In this document: piece after piece, positions 1 to 6,924 of the stretch
Layout: every line of letters starts with the position of its first letter
Position numbering within the stretch: the stretch's first letter is position 1
NCBI GenBank assembly: GCA_001443375.1
Contig: LDXM01000003.1
Span: 14,931 to 78,930 of the forward strand
Origin: Chloroflexi bacterium CSP1-4
GTDB lineage: Bacteria > Chloroflexota > Limnocylindria > Limnocylindrales > CSP1-4
Direction of reading: 5' to 3'
DNA: 64,000 nucleotides
The notes under the pieces: model-generated
What the model was told of the DNA's origin: nothing
Databases searched by the model: none
The model's input: the letters and a program-made list of their open reading frames with translations, nothing else
Program-made: the position numbers and the translations under genes

Positions 1-471
1 GTGACGCGGCTCGTGGAGCCGGCCGAGATGCGCGTCGAGCAGCGCGGCCGAGGCAACACCGCGCGCCGCATCCACCACCTGCTGCCGCCCGACGCCGAGG
101 CCGGCCGGCTCATCCTGGTCGAGGTCTTCACGCCCGGCGGCAACTGGTCGAGCTACCCGCCGCACAAGCACGACACGGAGGATCAGCCCCGCGAGAGCTA
201 CCTCGAGGAGCTCTACTACTACCGCTTCGCACGGCCGGAGGGATTCGCCTTCCAGCGCATCTACACCGCCGACCGCTCGCTCGACGAGGCCCTCACGCCG
301 ATGGACGGCGACGTCGTGCTCGTGCCAAAGGGTTACCACCCCGTGGGCATGCCGGCGGGGTACGATGGCTACTACCTGAACGTGATGGCGGGCCCCACGC
401 GGCTCTGGCACTTCACGATGGACCCGGACCACGCCTGGCTGATGGACTGGGATCCGTCGAAGCCGCGCTGA
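1..471 (+). CDS. iolB: 5-deoxy-glucuronate isomerase IolB, 3' part (cut by window edge)
   Basis: C-terminal ~156 residues of IolB, the cytosolic enzyme that isomerises 5-deoxy-D-glucuronate to 2-deoxy-5-keto-gluconate in myo-inositol breakdown. The segment GGNWSSYPPHKHD (around residues 47-58) with its His-x-His pair, the following acidic EELYYYRF stretch and PKGYHPVGMP further on are the cupin metal-binding landmarks of the family. Full IolB is about 260-300 residues, so roughly the first 110-130 are missing to the left. The GTG at position 1 is only the first in-window start codon. The next gene follows 19 nt downstream on the same strand, so this is probably the end of an inositol operon. 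Confidence 0.88.
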   Translation: MTRLVEPAEMRVEQRGRGNTARRIHHLLPPDAEAGRLILVEVFTPGGNWSSYPPHKHDTEDQPRESYLEELYYYRFARPEGFAFQRIYTADRSLDEALTPMDGDVVLVPKGYHPVGMPAGYDGYYLNVMAGPTRLWHFTMDPDHAWLMDWDPSKPR

Positions 472-490
472 GCGAGCCGAGGAAGAGCAG

Positions 491-1603
491 ATGGCCACGG
501 ACACCACGGACACCACGACCACCACCGACATGAGCCCCCTGCTGCGGATGGTCAGCACGACCGCCAGCGACTACTGGAACGACTCCTGCGCCGTCGCCGA
601 GCTCGAGTACGCCGTCGCCAACGGCGCCGTCGGGGCCACCTCCAACCCGAGCATCGTGGGCGAGGTGATGAAGAAGGAGTGGGAGATCTGGCAGCCGCGC
701 GTGCTCGCCATCCGCGACGAGCACCCCACCTGGACCGACGTCGAGATCACCTGGCGCACGATCGAGGAGATGGCCGCCCGGGGGGCGAAGGTGCTCGAGC
801 CGATCTGGCTGCGCGAGGCCGGGCGCAAGGGCCGTCTCTCGATCCAGACCAACCCGACCTTCTTCCGCGACCCGCAGAGGATGCTCGAGCAGGGCCGGTA
901 CTTCCACACGCTGGCCCCCAACATGCAGGTGAAGTTCCCGGCCACGAGCGCCGGCCTGCGGGCGCTCGAGGAAGCGACGTACCACGGCGTGAGCATCAAC
1001 GCCACGGTCAACTTCACCCTGCCCCAGGCGCTCGCGGTCGGCGAGGCGGTCGAGCGCGCGCTGCGGCGCCGTGAAGCGGAAGGGCTGGACGTGGCGCACA
1101 TGTCGCCGGTGTGCACGCTGATGATCGGGCGGCTGGACGACTGGATGAAGGCGATCTGCGAGCGCGATGACATCATCGTCGACCCGGCCGCGCCGAACTG
1201 GGCGGGCATCGCGGTCCTCAAGAAGGCCTATCGCATCTTCCACGAGCGCGGCTATCGCGCCCGCCTGCTCGCCGCCGCCTACCGCCACCACCTGCACTGG
1301 TCCGAGCTGATCGGCGGCGACATCGTGATGACCATGCCCTTCCAGTGGCAGAAGCGATTCAACGCCTCGGCCGTCGAGGTGCGGCCGCGCTTCGACGACC
1401 CCGTCGAGCCGCGCTACGTCGATGAGCTGTATGCGCGCATCCCCGACTTCCGGCGCGCCTACGACGAGGACGGCCTCACGGCCGCCGAGTTCGATACGTA
1501 CGGCGCCACGGTGCGCACGCTGCGCAACTTCATCGCCGCCTACTGGGACCTCGTCAAGACCATCGACGAGATCCTGCTGCCGAATCCCGACCTGCGCCGC
1601 TGA
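491..1603 (+). CDS. Transaldolase-family protein
   Basis: A 370-residue class I aldolase-type TIM barrel of the transaldolase family. Landmarks: ATSNPSIV near residue 50 (the TSNPS strand), QVKFPATSAG with Lys148 as likely Schiff-base lysine, and VSINATVNFTLPQA near 168-181. It is longer than fructose-6-phosphate aldolase (~220) and near TalB/Tal length. The first 13 residues are Thr/Asp-rich, and an internal ATG (MSPLL) is an alternative start. It follows iolB by 19 nt with GAGGAAGAG ahead of the ATG. Inference from context: it may cleave or form a sugar phosphate in inositol breakdown, perhaps in place of the aldolase IolJ. Substrate specificity cannot be read from sequence. Confidence 0.8.
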   Translation: MATDTTDTTTTTDMSPLLRMVSTTASDYWNDSCAVAELEYAVANGAVGATSNPSIVGEVMKKEWEIWQPRVLAIRDEHPTWTDVEITWRTIEEMAARGAKVLEPIWLREAGRKGRLSIQTNPTFFRDPQRMLEQGRYFHTLAPNMQVKFPATSAGLRALEEATYHGVSINATVNFTLPQALAVGEAVERALRRREAEGLDVAHMSPVCTLMIGRLDDWMKAICERDDIIVDPAAPNWAGIAVLKKAYRIFHERGYRARLLAAAYRHHLHWSELIGGDIVMTMPFQWQKRFNASAVEVRPRFDDPVEPRYVDELYARIPDFRRAYDEDGLTAAEFDTYGATVRTLRNFIAAYWDLVKTIDEILLPNPDLRR

Positions 1604-1613
1604 CGCGGGTCGG

Positions 1614-2069
1614 TCAGATCGGCACGTCGCCGAGCCATGCCACCTCGACGGCGGCCTTTGGCGCGGCGTCGCGCTGTCGCTGATCGGCGGTCACGAGCGT
1701 AGCGCCGGACTCCCGGGCGGCGGCGAGGTATCCCGCGTCGTAGATGCTCACCCCGAGCCGAAGGGCGAGGGCGGTCGAAACGCCCTCGAGCCGCCAGGGG
1801 GCCAGGAGATCGATGCCGAAGTCCCTCAGGGCCCGGACTGCGCCTTCGATCCTGGTCTCGTCGAGCCGCCCCCGGCGCGATGCTCGGATGAGGGCCTGCG
1901 CAAACTCCCAGGGCAGACTGGAGGGGGCGAGCGCCCGAAGCCGCTCGGCCAGGATCGCCCCGCGGATGGCCAGGGCCCGATCGACGTCGTCCTCGTCGCC
2001 GAGGAACCACTTCACGACGACGCTGGCGTCAGGGACGATCAGGCCCGACGATCCGATCGACCCGCCCAT
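1614..2069 (-). CDS. PIN-domain ribonuclease toxin, VapC type
   Basis: A 151-residue PIN domain, the fold of VapC endoribonuclease toxins. The expected acidic site residues are visible: Asp14 in VPDASVVVKW, Glu55 in PWEFAQAL, Asp111 in IYDAGYLAAA and Asp129 in LVTADQR. The start overlaps the end of the upstream HTH gene by about 41 bp, an arrangement usual for toxin-antitoxin pairs. It converges on the transaldolase gene with a 10-bp gap. The RNA target is unknown. Family assignment is strong; activity as a toxin is inferred. Confidence 0.82.
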   Translation of the reverse strand: MGGSIGSSGLIVPDASVVVKWFLGDEDDVDRALAIRGAILAERLRALAPSSLPWEFAQALIRASRRGRLDETRIEGAVRALRDFGIDLLAPWRLEGVSTALALRLGVSIYDAGYLAAARESGATLVTADQRQRDAAPKAAVEVAWLGDVPI

Positions 2070-2436
2070 CCCAGTCCTCCCTCGCGGCCCGGACGAGGGC
2101 CTCGGACGTGTCGGCCGCGCTGGACGGCGGCCTGCTGCTGGCCCGGATCTCGTCCATGAGCCGGGCCGCTCGTGCGCGGCGCTCCCTGAGTCGGTCGGGG
2201 CCGCTCAGCCACCTGACCACGGCATCGACGTCGGGGTCCCGCCCCACGTCCACGGCAGGGCCTTCGCCTTCCGCTGAGCCGTAGGGCGAGGCGACCTCCC
2301 GGACGGCGCGCTCGGGGATGCGGATGCGACCACCCACCTTGAAGCCGGCCAGCCGGCCGTCCTTCAACCAGCGCCGGATCGTCCGCTCGGTGACCCCCAG
2401 GGCCCGGGCCGCCTCCGCGACGTCGAGGTCTGTCAT
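2029..2436 (-). CDS. Excisionase/MerR-like HTH antitoxin
   Basis: A 135-residue protein. Residues ~3-50 form a helix-turn-helix of the excisionase/MerR-like class (DVAEAARALGVTERTIRRWL, then GRLAGFKVGGRIRIP, the wing), followed by a charged helical tail that could neutralise the PIN toxin. The ATG at 2436 was chosen over the upstream in-frame ATG at 2472, because the family begins right at the HTH and the promoter -10 lies at 2443-2448, inside the longer version. Likely binds its own promoter and represses the pair. Confidence 0.75.
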   Translation of the reverse strand: MTDLDVAEAARALGVTERTIRRWLKDGRLAGFKVGGRIRIPERAVREVASPYGSAEGEGPAVDVGRDPDVDAVVRWLSGPDRLRERRARAARLMDEIRASSRPPSSAADTSEALVRAAREDWDGRVDRIVGPDRP

Positions 2437-2442
2437 GACACG

Positions 2443-2471
2443 ATGATATGAGATATGACGAACGATGTCCA
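2443..2471 (-). promoter_or_regulatory. Promoter of the toxin-antitoxin operon, probably leaderless
   Basis: On the minus strand TGGACA (2466-2471, 5 of 6 to consensus) is separated by 17 bp from TATCAT (2443-2448). Only 6 nt lie between the -10 and the ATG at 2436, so transcription would begin at or next to the start codon. A tandem TCATATC repeat overlaps the -10 and may be an operator. Confidence 0.6.
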
Positions 2472-2488
2472 AGGCCGTGCCCGTCGGG

Positions 2489-2530
2489 TCAGGCGCCGTT
2501 CCTGAAGGGGTAGACGACCCAGCGGTCGGT
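2489..2530. repeat. 42-bp direct repeat, copy A: orphan 3' end of a phosphoribosyltransferase gene
   Basis: 41 of 42 bp match 6009-6050 in the same orientation. Read on the minus strand it encodes TDRWVVYPFRNGA and a stop, the last residues of the phosphoribosyltransferase at 6009-6470 (where Lys replaces Arg). No further homology to that gene continues beyond about 2536, so this is a terminal fragment without a gene body. Confidence 0.85.
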
Positions 2531-2545
2531 GGTCACTCCCGCGAC

Positions 2546-2554
2546 TGGTACAAT
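2546..2554 (+). promoter_or_regulatory. Extended -10 promoter for the glycosyltransferase
   Basis: TGGTACAAT gives an extended -10 (TG at 2546-2547, TACAAT at 2549-2554). The predicted start of transcription is near 2561, leaving a leader of about 64 nt to the ATG at 2625. It begins just after repeat copy A. No good -35 is seen. Confidence 0.45.
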
Positions 2555-2624
2555 CGCCCTCCAGCCGACCGATCCCGGGCCAGTGTCCCAGAACCGGCGA
2601 CCCGGTCGATCGGGGGATGATGCG

Positions 2625-5045
2625 ATGGAGCAGCCCGTGCTGCCGAACCTCGACCCGATCCCTGCTCGAGGTTCGGGCGCCGTCGAGGGCAGCCTCCTGC
2701 AAGCGGCGTTCCTGTCGACCTACGTGCCGCGGCGGTGCGGCATCGCCACGTTCACCCGGGACCTCATCGCGGGCATCCGGGCCTCGCTCGACGGCGACGG
2801 CCGCGAGCGGCTCGTCCCGCATGTGGCCGCGATGCACCTCGACGACGTGGAGCTCGCCTATCCGTCGGAGGTCCGCCTGGTCCTGCCGGCCGCGGACCGG
2901 GCCGCGTACCTGCACGCGGCCCGGACGCTCAGCCAGAGCGCGTCGGTGGTCTCGATCCAGCACGAGTACGGCATCTACGGAGGACCCGACGGAGACCACC
3001 TGCTGCACCTGCTCGACGGGCTGCGCGTGCCTGCCGTGACCACGTTCCACACGACACTGAGGCAGCCGACGGCCGGCCAGCGGCGCGTCGCGATCGAGCT
3101 CGCGCGCCACTCGAGCAGCATCGTCGTGATGGCCGAACGGGCGCGCGAGATCCTGGCCGAGTCGTACGGCATCCCCGGCGACCTCGTCGAGGTCATCCCG
3201 CACGGCGTGCCCGACATGCCCTTCATGGATCCCGAGCCCCTCAAGCACCGCTTCGGCCTGGCAGGCCGCGACGTCATCCTCGGCTTCGGGCTGCTGAGCC
3301 CGAACAAGCGCTACGAACTCGTCATCGAGGCCCTTCCGGCCCTGGTCCACGCCGTCCCGGAAACCCTCTTCGTCATCGTCGGCGAGACTCATCCGGAGGT
3401 CCGGCGACGGTACGGAGAGAGCTACCGCGCGTTCCTGGTCGATCGGGTCGAGCGGCTCGGCCTCAGGAACCACGTCCTGTTCGTCGATCGCTACGTGGAC
3501 CAGGCGGAGCTGTGCGACTGGCTGCTCGCCTGCGACATCTTCGTGACGCCCTACGGCTCGGCCCAGCAGATCGTCTCGGGCACGCTGGCCTACGCGCTCG
3601 CCGCCGGCAAGGCCATCGTCTCGACGCCCTACGAGTACGCCATCGAGCTGCTGGCCGACGGTCGCGGAGTCCTGACGCCGTTCGACGACGTGGAGGCGCT
3701 GGGCGACCGCCTGCTCCGCCTCCTCGCCGACGTGACGCTCCGCGACAGGATGCGCCGGCACGCCTGGGAGCACGGCCGGTCGATGATCTGGCGCGAGGTC
3801 GGCGCTCGGCACCTGGCCCTGCTCGAGGAGGCGGCGGCGAAGCGGCCCCGAAGGCCCTCCCGTCGCCACGCCATGCCCGTGGCGGCGCCCATCACGCGAC
3901 GGCCCGCAGTGCCCGTGATGGTCAGTCACCCGGCGCGCGGCGCGCGGAACCACCTCGATCGCCTGAGTGACGGCGTGGGCATCGCGCAGCACGCCGTGGG
4001 CGTCGTGCCGGACCTCCGGCACGGCTACTGCACCGACGACGTCGCCCGCGCCCTCGTCGTCGACCTCCTCCACGCAGAGCACGACGACGGGCCGGACATC
4101 GCCGCGTCGATCCGCCGTCAGCTCACCTTCCTGGGCGAGGCCTTCGAGCCCGTGAGCGGACGGTTCCGCAACCTTCGCGCGGCGGACGGGCGCTGGCTCG
4201 AGGACCTGGGCTCGCAGGATTCACATGGTCGAGGCGTGCAGGCCCTTGGCGAGGCGATCGGACGTGCCCACGACGTCATCGCTCGCCGGCTGGCCCGGGA
4301 GCTCTTCGACGCGGCGCTGCCGGCCGCGCTCGAGCTGGACGACCTCCGTCCGTGGGCGTACGTCGCCCTCGGCTGCGACGCGGCGCTGGCGGCGGAGCCC
4401 CGCCACCCGGGCCGCCGGCGCACGCTCGCGGAACTCGGCGGCCGTCTCGCCGACGCCTTCGGGGAGGCGGCGGCGGCCGACCCGATCTGGCCGTGGCCGG
4501 CACCGATCGTGACCTACGACAACGGGGCGGCGCCGCAGGCCCTCATCGTCGCCGGGCGCCGGCTCGGACGCCGCGACTGGGTGCAGCGGGGCGCCGCGAT
4601 CCTAAGCTGGCTGGCAGCCGCGCAGCGAAGCCCGCAGGGGCACCTGCGGCCGATCGGAAACCGGGGCTGGTGGCGACGCGGTGGCCAGCCGGCGCGATTC
4701 GACCAGCAGCCGATCGAGGCGCTCTCCATCCTCGAGGCGGCCCTGGCCGCCGAAGAGGCCACGGGCGGCCGCGACTTCGGCGAGCTGGCGGAAGCGGCCT
4801 ATGGCTGGTTCCTCGGGGCCAACGACCTGGGCCTCCCGGTCGCCGACCCGGACGACGGCGCCTGCCATGACGGGCTGGGGCCGGACGGTCTCAACGCGAA
4901 CCGGGGCGCCGAATCCACCCTCGCCTGGCTGCTCGCCGTGGAGCGGATGCGCGACCGCCGGGCGGTCACGGAGCTCAGTCCTGGTCCGAGTGGCGCCGGC
5001 GTTGCGGGGGCGGGCACGACTTCACGTACGCCAGCACGTCGCTGA
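2625..5045 (+). CDS. GT4-family glycosyltransferase with C-terminal glycosidase-like toroid domain
   Basis: An 806-residue two-domain protein. Residues ~25-405 are a GT-B glycosyltransferase of family 4: PRRCGIATFT near 35-44, the nucleotide-sugar region LGFGLLSPNKRYE, and an acidic EX7E-like area around QIVSGTLAYALAAGKAIVS. From ~425 to the end is an alpha/alpha-barrel-like region (HGYCTDDVARALVVDLL, NRGAESTLAWL). Neighbours of this type are commonly paired with GH130 phosphorylases, as here on the opposite strand, which suggests beta-mannoside or related oligosaccharide metabolism (inference). The ATG at 2625 follows GGGGA. The longer in-frame GTG at 2529 lies upstream of the predicted promoter. 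The last 71 bp overlap the GH130 gene tail to tail. Confidence 0.8.
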   Translation: MEQPVLPNLDPIPARGSGAVEGSLLQAAFLSTYVPRRCGIATFTRDLIAGIRASLDGDGRERLVPHVAAMHLDDVELAYPSEVRLVLPAADRAAYLHAARTLSQSASVVSIQHEYGIYGGPDGDHLLHLLDGLRVPAVTTFHTTLRQPTAGQRRVAIELARHSSSIVVMAERAREILAESYGIPGDLVEVIPHGVPDMPFMDPEPLKHRFGLAGRDVILGFGLLSPNKRYELVIEALPALVHAVPETLFVIVGETHPEVRRRYGESYRAFLVDRVERLGLRNHVLFVDRYVDQAELCDWLLACDIFVTPYGSAQQIVSGTLAYALAAGKAIVSTPYEYAIELLADGRGVLTPFDDVEALGDRLLRLLADVTLRDRMRRHAWEHGRSMIWREVGARHLALLEEAAAKRPRRPSRRHAMPVAAPITRRPAVPVMVSHPARGARNHLDRLSDGVGIAQHAVGVVPDLRHGYCTDDVARALVVDLLHAEHDDGPDIAASIRRQLTFLGEAFEPVSGRFRNLRAADGRWLEDLGSQDSHGRGVQALGEAIGRAHDVIARRLARELFDAALPAALELDDLRPWAYVALGCDAALAAEPRHPGRRRTLAELGGRLADAFGEAAAADPIWPWPAPIVTYDNGAAPQALIVAGRRLGRRDWVQRGAAILSWLAAAQRSPQGHLRPIGNRGWWRRGGQPARFDQQPIEALSILEAALAAEEATGGRDFGELAEAAYGWFLGANDLGLPVADPDDGACHDGLGPDGLNANRGAESTLAWLLAVERMRDRRAVTELSPGPSGAGVAGAGTTSRTPARR

Positions 5046-5946
5046 GCCGGGCCGTGGCGACGGCCACCGAGGTGTCGGCGGCGCCGTAGTAGACGCGGAG
5101 CGTGTCGGTCCCCTCGTCGTGCACCCAACCGCAGGGGAAGACGATGTCGGCGACGTCGCCGGCCCGCTCATAGGGCGCCTCGGGACCCAGCACCCAGTCG
5201 TCGCTGCGGTTGAGGACGACATTCGGCTCCTCGAGGTCGAGGAGCGCCAGCCCGGAGCGGTACAGCGAGCCGGACGCCGTGGTGCGGACGCCGTGGTACA
5301 TGATCAGCCAGCCATCCGGGGTCTCCAGCGGCGGCGGCCCGAGCCCGATCTTGCGGGCATCCCACCAGCCCCCTTCGCGCGCCTCCAGGAGCAGGTGCTG
5401 GTCGCCCCAGTAGCGTAGATCCGGTGAGGCCGACGTCCAGATGTGGGCGCCGCCGACGAGCGGCGTCGGCCGGTGCACGAGGAGCCACCGGCCGTCGAAG
5501 CGACGCGGGAAGAGGGCGGCATCCTTGTCCTCGGGCGGCATCACCGGCCCGAGGCGGGTGAAGGTCCGGAAGTCGGTCGTCGTCGCGAGCGAGACGAGCG
5601 GCCCGCGCCGGCTGAAGGCCGTGTAGGCGATGACCCAGTGGCCCTCCTCCGGCAGCCAGGTGAGCCGGGGGTCCTCGAGCCCCCAGACCTCCTCGGGGTG
5701 GCGCTCGGGCGCCGCCCGGAGGCCGGGCTCCGGATCACAGGTCCAGCCCGTCAGGCCGTCGCGGCTGCGCGCGACCGTCAGGTGGGAGAGGCCTCGTCGG
5801 TCCTCGACACGCATGAGGAGGATCGTCTCGCCATCCACGAGCGCCGCCCCCGGGTTGAAGACGCTGTTGGCCCGGTACGGGAGATCGTCGACAGTGACGA
5901 TCGGGTTCGCCGGGAACCGGCTGAACAGCTCCACGCTGGCGACCAT
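4975..5946 (-). CDS. GH130 glycoside phosphorylase/hydrolase
   Basis: A 323-residue five-bladed beta-propeller protein of glycoside hydrolase family 130, which includes beta-1,4- and beta-1,2-mannoside phosphorylases. Diagnostic motifs: WGLEDPR at 88-94 with Asp92 as the likely proton donor, PEDKDAALFPRR near 137-148 (phosphate-binding basic residues), HRPTP, WWDARKIG and MYHGV near the middle. Length fits the family. The gene converges on the glycosyltransferase, and their 3' ends overlap by 71 bp. Whether it is a phosphorylase or a hydrolase, and on which mannoside, cannot be decided here. Confidence 0.87.
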   Translation of the reverse strand: MVASVELFSRFPANPIVTVDDLPYRANSVFNPGAALVDGETILLMRVEDRRGLSHLTVARSRDGLTGWTCDPEPGLRAAPERHPEEVWGLEDPRLTWLPEEGHWVIAYTAFSRRGPLVSLATTTDFRTFTRLGPVMPPEDKDAALFPRRFDGRWLLVHRPTPLVGGAHIWTSASPDLRYWGDQHLLLEAREGGWWDARKIGLGPPPLETPDGWLIMYHGVRTTASGSLYRSGLALLDLEEPNVVLNRSDDWVLGPEAPYERAGDVADIVFPCGWVHDEGTDTLRVYYGAADTSVAVATARLSDVLAYVKSCPPPQRRRHSDQD

Positions 5947-6008
5947 CCATCAGCCTCCGTTGGTGTGATCTTGTCGCCCCGTGGAGCCGCCTGAATCGGC
6001 GACCTCGA

Positions 6009-6050
6009 TCAGGCGCCGTTCTTGAAGGGGTAGACGACCCAGCGGTCGGT
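6009..6050. repeat. 42-bp direct repeat, copy B: 3' end of the intact phosphoribosyltransferase gene
   Basis: Matches 2489-2530 at 41 of 42 positions in the same orientation. It forms the last 13 codons and stop of the phosphoribosyltransferase. The two copies bracket the glycosyltransferase/GH130 pair, a spacing of 3520 bp. Confidence 0.85.
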
Positions 6051-6470
6051 CGCCACCACGTGGTGGTCCGGCTCGCCGGGCACACTCGAGTGCGCCGGCT
6101 TGTAGTGCAGGACGGCGGTGGTCGGCAGGCCGCCCGCCTGGCGGACGCGCTCCGTGACGGCGTGGATGGTCGTGCCGCTGTCCCACACCTCGTCCACGAT
6201 CAGCACCCGCTGGCCGCGCAGCAGCGGGTCGGCGGGGAACTGCAGGAAGGTCGGCGAGGGGCCGGGCCGGCCGTGCTCGTCGTAGTACTCGACGGCGGCC
6301 ACGAGGATGTTCCGGATGCCCAGCTGGTAGGCGAGCATGCCGCCCGGCACGAGCCCGCCGCGGGTGATGACGAGCAGCACGTCGTACTCGCCTCGGACCT
6401 GCTCGGCGAGGTCCGCGACCATCGCCGCGAGGTCCTCCCAGGAGACGTGGTCCTTCTCGGTCGCAGGCAC
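6009..6470 (-). CDS. Xanthine/guanine phosphoribosyltransferase-like protein
   Basis: About 153 residues with a type I phosphoribosyltransferase fold. VLITRGGLVPGG-like segment (VITRGGLVPGG) supplies the PPi loop and VLIVDEVWDSGTT the PRPP-binding loop. It resembles E. coli Gpt in length and in its beginning (HVSWEDL versus IVTWDML), so a purine salvage role at the cytosolic face is likely. The GTG at 6470 was preferred: it is preceded by a TACTCT -10-like hexamer at 6477-6482 and gives a family-length N-terminus. A GTG at 6512 adds 14 residues and is the alternative. The gene's 3' end is duplicated at 2489-2530. Confidence 0.78.
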   Translation of the reverse strand: MPATEKDHVSWEDLAAMVADLAEQVRGEYDVLLVITRGGLVPGGMLAYQLGIRNILVAAVEYYDEHGRPGPSPTFLQFPADPLLRGQRVLIVDEVWDSGTTIHAVTERVRQAGGLPTTAVLHYKPAHSSVPGEPDHHVVATDRWVVYPFKNGA

Positions 6471-6551
6471 GGCGACAGAGTAGCGCCACGACTCGGCCTC
6501 GACAGGCCGCACCGGGCCTGCACCGTCCTCGGTGCCTGGTCTGGGCGGCAG

Positions 6552-6818
6552 TCAGGGCTCGCGGAAGAGCAGGTCGTGCTCCCGGACGTGATCGTCCACC
6601 TTCAGTGCGACGTCATCGCCGGGTCCGGCCCGCTCGACATGGCGGTGATCCACCTCCATCGACACGACCGTCTGCACGAGATCGGTCGTGTGGCCGCGGA
6701 TGTGGATGCGCTGGCCGACTCCGAGCGGCTCATGGAGCGCGACGGCCGCCACCGAGAGATGGGTGAAGTAGTGCGTGACCGTGCCGACCGCGTCGGCCGC
6801 GTCGTGGTGCTCGCTCAT
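6552..6818 (-). CDS. Small EF-Tu domain-2-like beta-barrel protein
   Basis: An 88-residue protein matching the conserved stand-alone 'translation elongation factor-like' family: GTVTHYFTHLSVAAVAL, then VGQRIHIRGHTTDLVQ, VSMEVDHRHVERAGPGDDV and a final strand. It corresponds to the OB/beta-barrel domain 2 of elongation factors without a GTPase domain. Its role is not established. The ATG at 6818 has a clear GGAGG 7 nt upstream, which rules out longer in-frame versions. It is divergent from the aldehyde dehydrogenase gene. Confidence 0.82.
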   Translation of the reverse strand: MSEHHDAADAVGTVTHYFTHLSVAAVALHEPLGVGQRIHIRGHTTDLVQTVVSMEVDHRHVERAGPGDDVALKVDDHVREHDLLFREP

Positions 6819-6911
6819 GGCAAACCTCCGTGACGGCCACGCTACACCCGACGTCCAGCCGCAGCGAGGGCCGACGGTCACTCGACGCTGCGGGGTCCGA
6901 CTACGCGGTGC

Positions 6912-6917
6912 TACCGT
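6912..6917 (+). promoter_or_regulatory. -10-like TACCGT, 7 nt before the aldehyde dehydrogenase ATG
   Basis: TACCGT fits TAnnnT and ends 7 nt before the ATG at 6925, and there is no Shine-Dalgarno sequence. This suggests a leaderless transcript. No convincing -35 hexamer is present. Confidence 0.35.
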
Positions 6918-6924
6918 CCACCCG

